A DNA stretch of 64,000 nucleotides, taken from NCBI RefSeq assembly GCF_000424625.1, contig NZ_AUKG01000002.1:806001-870000 (forward strand). Direction: 5' to 3'. The notes beneath the pieces were generated by a model. The model worked only from the letters and a program-made list of their open reading frames with translations. It was not told where the DNA came from and did no database searches. A program made the translations under genes and the position numbers. Source of the stretch: Conexibacter woesei Iso977N. Lineage in GTDB: Bacteria; Actinomycetota; Thermoleophilia; Solirubrobacterales; Solirubrobacteraceae. Positions 24,832-34,900 of the stretch are shown here, one piece after another (position 1 is the first letter of the stretch; each line of letters opens with the position of its first letter).

Positions 24832-24967
24832 GCTCCGAACGAACGTCACGGCTTCACGCGCTGCGAGCCGTATTGCGTGACCACGAGCAGATCCTCGACC
24901 CCGACTTGCGATGCCATACGACGCAATCCTGACGCACTCTGACAGGGCTTGCAGGGCGGCGCCCGAT

Positions 24968-25317
24968 CTACATGCCAGCTCCGCGCGCTGCCGGCTCGCT
25001 CCTTCTACGGGCAGCAGCGGGCACGTCCCAAGCCGCATCGAGAATCTCATCGAAGTGGGCGACAAACTATTCGGAATATGGCTCTAGGCCGAGAACCCCA
25101 CCGTGCTCGCGGTACCACTCATACCCGGGCGGTACGTCGGGTGTGTCGGTCCGGGCGCGATACTCGTCGAGGATGGCAGTGTTGTGATCTAGCCCGTAGG
25201 GGTGCGCAGGCCCCAGTACGGCCGGGACCTCACGATGAGGTCGACGCTGTGCTGGGGGAGCGCGAGCAGCCCGTCGCGGGCGTCGCAGCAGAGGACGCGA
25301 AAATCACCCGGGTGAGA
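24968..25317 (-). pseudogene. Remnant of a site-specific DNA methyltransferase
   Basis: Two minus-strand frames together give a recognisable methyltransferase piece. The first reads RVLCCDARDGLLALPQHSVD then LIVRSRPYWGLR, matching the family line DLIVTSPPYWGLR with one Pro lost. It stops at about 25195. In the next frame follow LDEYRARTDTPDVPPGYEWY and GVLGLEPYSE, a TAG stop, then FVAHFDEILDAAW, like the GLEP...FV.H..E.L segment after the catalytic motif. A frameshift, a stop codon and absent ends mark it as decayed. It lies between two immunity-type genes. Confidence 0.6.
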
Positions 25318-25540
25318 CGGGCGCTGAGAGAAGGTCGTCTACGAGCAATGACGTCACGTGCGTATTCGGGCGGCCGCGGCCGAGACCATCAAGGCCGACG
25401 GGACGACGTTCGATCTCTCGTCGCCTTAGCGATGAGCATGACAACCAAGAAGCGGCGCATCGCCCGCAAGATCGATCCGTCTGGTGGCGCCTTGAGAGCG
25501 AGCACTTCTGTGTCGCGCGAACGACGCGCAAACTGTGGAC

Positions 25541-25978
25541 TTAGTGATCGGGCGTGTGCGCGGGGTCGGTCGGATCGAGATCATGGATCTCCACCGTGCA
25601 CTCGCGTCCGGCGACGTACTGGTGTGACTTCCTGACGTCCTCCTCCGTCCACGGTCGCTCGTTCCAGGGGGAAAGATCTATGAAAATGCCATCGGCGCGG
25701 AAGTGGATGCCGATCCCGAGTGACAAGACCACATTCGATACGCGAGGGGACTCGCCAAAGAGGAACGACGTTACGCCAGACACTTTGAAGGCAAGCAGTG
25801 CCCAGGTGCCGTCGTCAGCCCTCGCCTCCACGCGGATCCGTGCGACCGGCTCAGTCGCGCGTCCGTCGAGGTGTTCCAGCGTGAACCCGACGACCAGACC
25901 GTCGTAGAAGTCGTAGAAACGCTTCAGAAGAGCGTCTGCGTCGGGCTGATCGGCGAGCCGAAGTTCCTCTGATGTCAC
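25541..25978 (-). CDS. Candidate cognate immunity protein of the Rhs toxin tail
   Basis: A 145-residue acidic protein whose GTG start (25976-25978) overlaps the Rhs stop as GTGA. A TTG at 25993 would add five residues. Translation is thus coupled to the toxin-bearing tail, the standard place for the cognate immunity gene. The sequence alternates strands and short helices (LLKRFYDFYDGLVVGFTLEH then VVLSLGIGIHFRADGIFIDL) with no signal peptide, so it would act inside the producer. I do not recognise a named Imm family. Codon use is less G+C-biased than in the flanking chromosome. Confidence 0.7.
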   Translation of the reverse strand: MTSEELRLADQPDADALLKRFYDFYDGLVVGFTLEHLDGRATEPVARIRVEARADDGTWALLAFKVSGVTSFLFGESPRVSNVVLSLGIGIHFRADGIFIDLSPWNERPWTEEDVRKSHQYVAGRECTVEIHDLDPTDPAHTPDH

Positions 25979-28900
25979 GGCGTCTGCTTCCAATCGTCAG
26001 GAACGTTGCTGGGGTCTACGTGCGGCGCAGTTGGTCCATGGCCTAGGCCAGGTTTCCCTGGCGGAAACACGTGAGCGTGCCCGGGCGGCGCCTCCCCATG
26101 CCTCTTGAAGTCCACATGGGCAATGACATCGCCATTGCTGTCGTAGACGGCATTCTGGACGGGCGCGCCGTTTGGGGCTAGCTGCGTGTAGATCGAGTCC
26201 GGAGTCGCACCAGTTGTCCACGGTCGTTCCGTGCCCGAGAATCGTGCATACCGTGTTCCCTTTCTGGCTTTGCGGATCGCTGCGGCTAGACGCGAAGCTC
26301 CGATGCCGGCGCCTCGACCGATGAGGGCAGAGGTCGCAGCGTACCCAAGGCACCCAGCCGGCCCGCGCGCCTGGCAGTCATGGATTGCGCCGGATGCCGC
26401 CGCCCCCGGATTATTGACCGACCATACGAACGCACTGGCGGTCTGGCGCGGATACAGAAAGAGGTCCGCGGTGTCGGTCGTGGCGTCAACTGCTCCCGTC
26501 GCTGCGTCGTTGACGTCCTTCGGGTCGGTATGGAGAAACCGTCCGAGGGGGTCGCTGAGCTTCTTTAGCGGGTCGCCAAGCCAGCCGCCACCACCGCCAC
26601 CGCCGCCACCAGTGCTGGACCCCGGGGATACGGGTTCGCCGTCGGTGGGAACGACACCGTAGCTCGGCTTAGGCGGTCTGGGCAGCGCGTTGTCCTGGGC
26701 CTGCCTGACCCTCTCCGATTCATTCGAGTACTGGCTCCAACCCCTGTTCCTCTGCGAGGCGTAGTGATTCTCGGTCTGGTTAATCTGCTGCTGGCTGCCG
26801 CCATTGCCATGTCCGTGCGGCAGGCCGGCGCGCCCTCCTTGATTGCTGCACGGCCCGTCGTCGCAGACGTGTCCGTCGAACTCGACGTTGTCCACCGGGT
26901 TGCCGCCCGCGAAGGCGTAGCGGTTCTGGGTCAGGGGGTCGCCGACGAGGGTGAGGTCGGCGTTGGATGCCTCGTAGGTGTCCTGCTGCAGGAAGCGGCC
27001 GACGTCGGGCCGGTAGTCGCGGGCCTGCATGTCGTAGGTCTTGATCGCCGCGTCGTAGTAGAAGCCTTCGAAGCGGAACGGGTTGGCCCTGGCGTCGGCT
27101 GAGCCGGCGCTGTCGGGCGTCTCGCCGGACCCTGTGCCGGAGGTGTCGAGCTCGCCGAACGGGTCGTAGGTGTACCTGTCGCCGGACCCGACGGTGCCGT
27201 CGGAGCCTTCCAGGCCCATGACCGACCCGTTGGAGTCCTTGGCGTACACCTTGGTCCGCACGGTCGAGGAGCCGGCGGCCTTCTCCAGCACGTCCAGGCG
27301 CTCGCCGGTGCCGTCGTAGTCGAAGGTGTTGCGCCCGCCGTCGTCGGTCGTCTCGCGCGACATGCTCGGCGTCGTGCCGACGTAGCTGAGGTCGCGGGTG
27401 ACGTCGGTGCCGGTCGCGGGCCTCAGCGTCTTCTTGTCGCGCCGGTCCAGCGGGTCGTAGGTGACGACCTGGTGGTCGTCGCTGCCCTTGCCGCGCGTGT
27501 CGAGCAGGCGGTCGAACTCGTCGTAGCAGTAGTACGTCGTGTTCGCGTCGGCCCGGTCGGGCAGCGCCGAGCAGGTCGGCGTCGACGCCCTGCCGCCGTT
27601 GCTGTTCTGGGCACCGCAGGTGGCGGCGCTCTGGATCGACGTGACCGAGCCGAAGTCGTTGTAGCAGTAGTACGACGTCAACGGGCTGTTGGAGGCGCCC
27701 GACTGCGACACCACCGTCTTCTTGAGCTTCTCGCCCGAGAACGTGTAGTCGGTGATCGTGTCGCCCAGGCCGCCTGCGGCGTGGTAGGTGTCGACCGTGT
27801 GCGTCACCGAACCGCTCGGCGACATCGTGTAGGTCACCGTCCCCGTCCGGCTCACCGTCCCGCCGCGCCTCCACTGCGTCAGCTGGTCGCGGGCGTTGTA
27901 CTGGTAGTCGCCGCGCTCGTCGGTCGTGCGGTTGCCGCGCGCGTCGTAGCCGTAATCGATCTGGTAGCTGGAGCCCGCCGACGGATCGCGGCGGCGCGAG
28001 CTCGGCTCTCCGTACTCGTCGTACAGCGTGCTCACCAGCGTGTTGTTGGCGTTGCGCCGGGTCTCGCGCTGGCCGCCCGGGTGGTAGGTGCTGCGCACGC
28101 AGCGGGTGCCGCTCGGCGGGCCGGGGCTCGCGCCCAGGTCGCAGTTGTCGGCCGTCGGCTCGGGGCTGACGTTCGTCGGCTCCCACGTCGCCGAGGTCAG
28201 CTCCTCGTCGGCGCGGTTGTACTTGAACCGCGCGTACTTGCGCAGGCTCCCGGTCTGGTCGTCCATGGCGCCGGTCGCCGTGCTTGTCAGATGCCCGTCG
28301 ACCTTGCGCGACGTGACGTTGCCGGCCGCGTCGTAGTCGAACCAGCTGTCCTTGCCGGTCGACCACGTCTCGTTGACCGACTTCTCACGCTCGGCGGCGT
28401 CACGCACGATCACCGTGTCGTGCCCGGTGTTGTCCACGTCGCGGATCGCGGTCAGCGAGTGGTTGCCGTTGTAGTAGTAGGAGTAGGTCCGGGTGGTCGT
28501 CGTGTCGTCGGTGTCGCTGCCGCTCGTCGACACCTGGACCTTGCGACCCACGCGGCTCTTCAGCGTCCCGTTGGGCCAGAACTCGCGCGTGACCTTGCCG
28601 CCGACGGTCGCGGTCGTGGCGTTGTAGCGCGACGTGCGCCACAGCGTCTGCAACCCGTGCTCGTCGTAGTCATAGACCGCGTCACGGTTCTCGATGGCGG
28701 TCGTGTTGGGCGTGTCGCCCTCGCGGAAGTCCTTCGCGCCCTTGATCCAGCCGTTGGCGAAGTAGTCGTAGCCCGTGTGCGGATGGGCGACGGTGGCGCC
28801 CCTCGTGTACGCCGTGGTCGCGTCCTGCAGGCGGCCGCGCTGGTCGTACGTGTAGTCCATCTTGTCGCGGTCGTCGCCGGAGCTGCTGCGCGGCAGCCAG

Positions 28901-31900
28901 ACCGCGGTCGCCAGCCCGTCCTCGCCGCCCGGGCTGTCGACGTCGTACTGGCGCAGGGTGGCGCCCATCGTCGCGTTGGCGATGTTGCCGTCCGGGTCGC
29001 TCGTCGACGCGTAGTCGTCGAGGTTCTTGGGCCTGGTCGGGACGCCGTCGACCACGCCGTTGGTCGTGTCGACGCCCGACGGGTTGACGATACGGCGCAG
29101 GTTCCCGTTGGGGTCGAACTCCCACATGGACGTCCGGCTGCCGCTCAGGAACGCGCCGCCGGCGTCCATCGGCCGCGACGTCTTGCGGTCGACGTTGCCG
29201 CGCCCGTCGTAGTCGTAGTCGGTGACCCGCGTCACGTCGCCGCCACCGAAGATCCGCCTGGCGCCCGGCTCCCGCGACTGCTTGAGCGTGTCGTCGTCGT
29301 AGTAGGTGTAGGTGCTGGTCGGGCGCATCTCGCCGGCGGTGTCGTCGCTGACCACCGCGCCCTGCTCCTGGACCAGCCGGTCCGCCGCGTCGTAGGTGCG
29401 CAGCGTCTTCCAGTTGGGCTGGTCGGCCGCCGTGGCGGTGAACCCGCGCGGTGGCGTGACCGCCGTGACGTTGTCGTCGGCGTCGTACCTCCACCCGGTC
29501 GCCTCGCCCGCGGCGTTGCTCTGCACCAGCAGGCGGTCCAGCGAGTCGTACAGGGAGTGCTCGACGAAGCTGCTGGCCACCGAGTCGGGCTGGCGCGGCA
29601 GGCCTTTGGTCAGGATGTTGTCGTTGGGGTCGTAGGTGTAGGTCGTCGGCTCGCGGTGCGAGGACTGCCCGATCGTGTCCGCCGACCCCGGAGCCTCGCT
29701 CGTCGTCAGCCGGTCGTAGCCGTCATAGGTGTTGGTCGTGTACCAGTCGGCGTTGCCGAGCTGGCGCTGGGTCGTGACGTCGCCGTCGAGGTCGTAGTCG
29801 TAGCGCTGGGCGATCAACCGCTGGCCGGCCGGGAACGCTCCGGTCCCGCCGCTGTTGGCCGGGTCGTTGGCGCGATCGCTCGGCGCCCCGATGTCGAACG
29901 GCTGGGTCGTGCCGACCACGCGGCCGGCCGGGTCGTAGTCGATCCGCGAGCGGTCGCCGGCCACGTCGAGAACCGACGTGACGCGACCCTCGTCGTCGTA
30001 GCTGAACGTCGTCAGCCCGCGCTTGGGCAGCCAGCTCGGCGGGTCGTTGGCGTCGACCTGGCCGAACTTGCCGTGCTCCTGCCCGGACGGGTGACCGGCG
30101 GTCGGCGTGTCGGTGTCGGTCAGCGGCGTGTCGCGCTCCGACAGCGACGGGGCACCGGCGGCGGGACCACCGTCGCCCCAGCTCAGCTGCCACCACGAGG
30201 GCCGCGTCGTCGACACGAGCTCGCCCGTGTCCTGGAACCTGTTGGTCATCACGCGCTGGCGCGGGTCGGAGATGTGCTCGGCGTCGCCGACGGCGTTGCG
30301 GTCGTAGGTGACCTTCCAGCCCGCGAACTCGGCGTCGGTCCGCCCGTACTGGCCCTGCGCGAAGGGCACCGTGCGCGTGAGCAGATCACCGCCGGCGTCG
30401 TAGGTGTAGTTCTCGGTGAAGTAGGTGTAGGGGGTGCTCCTCGTCCCGGTCCCGTCGGTCACGCCGCGCGGCGAGGTCATCGAGACGACCGCCCCGTCGG
30501 CCCGGCGCTGCTCGACGGTCCGGTGGCCGAGCGGATCGACCGACTGCACGATCTGGTCGCGGTGGTCGTAGACGTAGGTGTCGGCCACGTCGCCGCTGAA
30601 CCCGGCCGGCCGGTCGTTGAAGTTGCGCGGCAGGCGATGCGTGACCGCGTTGCCGTCGGCGTCGTAGTCGTACTCGTCGACCTTCGGTGTCTGGCTCGGG
30701 TCGCCGGGCGCGGGCTGCTCGGTCTGGCGCGTCAGCTCGTCGGCGCGGTCGTAGACCCGCGCGAACCGCAGGTTCGCCGCCGTCGCGGTGGCGTCGATCG
30801 CTGCCTGCTCGGTGCGGGCGTCGCTGTAGTTGCCGTTGCCGTCCGGGTCGGCGTTGCGCTTCGCGTCGATCTCGCCGACCACGTTGCCGCGCGGATCCAG
30901 CGCCAGCGAGTGGATCTTGCGATCCGGCGTCTCACCGGGAGCGTGCACGACCTCGGCGACGACGCGGCCGGCGTCGTCGCGCCGCCACTCCGTCGTGTGC
31001 GGCAGGTGCAGCGTCGTGATCGTCGCCGGGATCGACGCCCGGCCGAGCGGATCGGTCCGTGCGACGAGCAGGTCGGTGGGGTCGTACTGGAACGTCGTCG
31101 TCTCGTCGCGCGACGCGTAGCCGCTCGCCGTGCGCGACCAGGCGCGCTGGGTGACGGTCAGCGGCTGGTCGGTCCTCGAGAACGTCGCCGTCGTGGTGCG
31201 GCCGGTGCCCGCGTTGGTGTCGGTCAGCTGGTTGCCGTTGCGGTCGTAGGTCCAGCTCTCGGTGATGTACCTGTTGTTGGCCGAGTCCTTGGGCGTGACC
31301 TGCTGGATGACGCGGTCGAACGCGTCGTAGGTGAAGGCGGTCGTGAACCTCGCGTTCGGCGTCGCCGCCGAGGGTGCGGACTGCGCGTCGGGGTTGCGCG
31401 GATCGCTGACCGACAGCAGGTTGCCGACCGCGTCGTAGCGGTACAGCCAGCGGTGCTCGGCGGCGTGCGCCGAGCCCGGGTGGGCGGCCGGGACCGGGAA
31501 TCCCGAGGCGATGTCGTTGCCCTTGGGGTCGACCATCGTCTTCGGCATGCCGTTGTCGTCGAAGTCGCCGTAGGTCGTGACGTCGCCGACCTCGTCGGTC
31601 TCGCTCTTGACCAGGCCCTTCGGGCAGTCGGTGCCGTTGCAGTACGTCGCGCTCGTCGGGTCGCTGCCGTCGGCGTCCGTCACAGCTGTGACGTTGCCGG
31701 TCGCGGTGTCGACGGTGTACTTGGTCCCGACGTGCGCGCCGCCCTGCAGGACGCGCGGCTGGTCGACCTCGGTGAGGTCGGCGACGAACCCGTCGGCCGG
31801 ATCGCCGGAAGGCCGCAGCGACGACTGACCGGCGCTGATCGCGTACCTCAGCGTCGTCGTGCGCGCGGTGTCGGTGTTGGTCGTGCCGTCCGGGTAGCTC

Positions 31901-34900
31901 GTCTGCGACGCCAGCCGCCCGCTGACCGGCTCGTAGGTCATGGTCTTGACCGCGCCCGGATCGCTGCCCCGGACACCGGTGGCGACCTCGAGCAGGTCGT
32001 TGCGGCGCGGGGACCCGTTGTCCCAGCGCAGCGCGGTCGCGTCGCCGATCGGGTCGGTGATCCTCGTCGGCCGGCCGTAGCCGTCGACGTCGCGCGTCCA
32101 GGTCTTCGAGCGCGCGTCGGTGACCGTCAGCTCGTGGGTCGCCGCGCCGTAGGCGCTGAACCCGTAGGTCGTGACGTTGTTGTTGCGGTCGGTGATCCTC
32201 TGCGGGACGAGCGCCGCGGTGTCGCCGGCCGGCGGCGTGCCGGTGCGCGTCTGGTAGGTGATCGCCGTCGCGCGGTTGCCGCCCTCGTCGGTGTCGCGGA
32301 CCTCGGTCACGGTCCTCAGCCGGTGCGACGACACGGCGTCGTCGGCCGCGAAGTAGTCGAAGGCCCAGCGCCGTGCGCGGTCGCCCGCGGGCGCCAGCGT
32401 GCCGGCGTTGGCGACCTCGACCAGCGACGTCAGGTCACCGTTGGTGTAGTCGAACGTGTACTGGCGCCCGGCGTGGTCGGTGAGCGTGGCGAGCTGCGGC
32501 GGGGCCATCAGCAGGCCGATGCCGAGGTCGGCGCTCGCCGCCCTGGTCAGCAGCGACGCCAGCGTCCTGGACCCGCCGCCGAGCGCGGTCGAGAGATCGC
32601 CGTCGAGCTGGGTCTGGTTCGCCGAGCTCCGCGACTTGTAGGACAACGTCAGGTCGTGTCCGGCGGGGTCGGTGACCTTCGTCAGCCGCAGCGTGCAGAG
32701 CTTGCCGGCGACCGCCGAGACGGTCGCACCCGCGGCCGTCTGCAGCCCCCAGCCGTTGGCGGCCGACGGCGTCCCGGAGATGCTGCCCAGCAGCGCGCTC
32801 ACGCCGCAGGCGGTCGCCGCCGAGCCCGATGCGCCGGTGAGCAGGTCGTACTTCTCGTAGGTGTAGGTGAGGTGGTTGCCGTTGCGGTCCTGGGTCTTGA
32901 TGAGGTAGCCGAGGCGGTCGAAGAAGTAGGCGACGCCGTCGGCGCGCGTCATGACCCAGGCCGGGTCGATGATCGGGTCGCCGGTCGTCGCCCAGCGGCG
33001 CAGCGTGAGGTGCACGCCGGGCGGCGCGATCCACTTCCTGTCGTCGTCGGGATCGCGCGTGAAGTGGTGCGTCGTGCCGTCGGCGTCGGTCAAGGCGATG
33101 TCGTTGCCGAGGCCGGTGGGCAGCCCGGAGACGGTGCCGTTCAGGCCGTCCCGGACGTCGGCCAGGCCGACGCCGCCGAGCGGCTCGTTCAGCCGCGTCG
33201 GGCCCGACACGCTCAGCGAGATGCCACGCCCGGCCGCGTTGTAGAGCAGGCGATCCCTCACCGAGACGCTGGCCAGCGGGTCGATCCCGCCCTGGACACC
33301 GAGACCCGGCGCGCGCTCGAGCGAGTTGTAGTCCACGTTGACGAACGTCGAGAGCCCGCGGCCGGGGTTGACGATCGGGACGTCGTGCCAGATCAGGTTC
33401 CCGTTGTCGGAGTTGACCATCAACTGGCTGCCCGAGCCGGTGTCGGTGCTGTCGTAGTCCCAGAACTTCTCCAGGCCCAGCCGGCTGGAGCCGCTGACCG
33501 GTGCGACCGGCGCGTCGTTGTAGGTGACGCGGTCGCGCGCGTCGTGGCAGTAGGTCGTGACCCTCGCGTCGGGCTGGGTGACGACGACCTTGCCGATGTC
33601 GCCGACGCTCGCCTCGCACGGAGCGGTCGGCGCCGAGTAGGCGTAGGTGGTGGTCGGGCCGGTCGTCCCGGTCGGCGTCGACGGGCGGACGATCGACGCG
33701 ACGCGGCGCGACGTCCCGTCGTAGGTCAGCAGCGCGACGCTGCTGTCCGGCGCCTGGACCTTCGTCACCCGGCCGGAGCTGTCGTAGGTGTAGGTGTAGA
33801 TCGAGCCGTCGACCGACGTCTCGGTCCTGATGTGCGCGGACGAGTCGTAGGTGAACGTCCAGTGGTGGGCGTCGGCCGGGTCGGCGATGTTGTCGAGCGT
33901 CTCGTTCTCCGTCGCCGTGCGGTCGACGTCGTAGTAGTCGCCGTGCGTGTCGGTGATCCCGCTGAGCGCGGTCGGCGACGTGTAGCCGCCCGGGTTGTAG
34001 ATGAACGTCAGGTGGTGGCCCGAGACGTCGGCCATCGACGTCAGCGAGCCGTCGGACGCGAACGTCAGGACCAGGTGCCTCCCGGGCAGCGACGGCAGGC
34101 CGTGCTTGGCGTCCAGCGTCCAGGTGCAGGCCGCGTCGTCCTGGGTGAGCGTGACGCCGGGCAGGTCGTCGGGCGTCGTGTAGGTGGTGGTCCCGCCGCT
34201 GGAGTGGGCGTCCAGGAACGGCTCGATCACGCCGTCGCCGCGGCGGAACGTCACCGAGTCGTCCTGCTGCTCGACGAGGCGGAGGTCGCGGCCGAGGCTG
34301 CCGGTGCCGCGCACGCCCATGCCGTCGACCACGGTGCCGTCGGCGAGGCTGTTGAGGTAGTGGTCGAACTCGAGGTCCAGGCCGCCGACGCCCGCGACCG
34401 ACACGTCCCTGGTCGTCAGCGCGAGGTTGCCGTTGGCGACGTTGACGGCCAGGTCCGCGCGGTTGCCGACCGTCTGCCTGGTGAAGGTGTAGGCGTCGAG
34501 CAGGCCGGTGCGCGGAGCCCACGCGACGTCGAGCTCGGGCGCGGTGATCTCCTCGGCGTCCTCGGTCGAGGAGAAGTCCTTCTCGGCGGCGATCCTCGGG
34601 CCGTCCGCGTCGGTGATCGCGACGCCGTAGTTCGGGACGGCCCTCGTGATCCACTGCTGGGTCAGCCGCGTGATCGAGAAGTCGACGTAGCCGGTGAAGC
34701 CGTTCGGGACGTTCGCGATCCCGGACTGGTCGGGGTCGTAATCGCCGCCGGGCGTCTGCCAGCTGTGGGTGGCGTCGTAGCGCGACCACGAGGCGTCGTT
34801 GGTCCAGTCGCGGCGCATGCGGTGGACGGCGAGGTCCTTGTCGGCGTCCGGGTCCGGGACGTTGGCGTGGTAGAGGTCGACGTTGCCCCAGAGCGCGACG

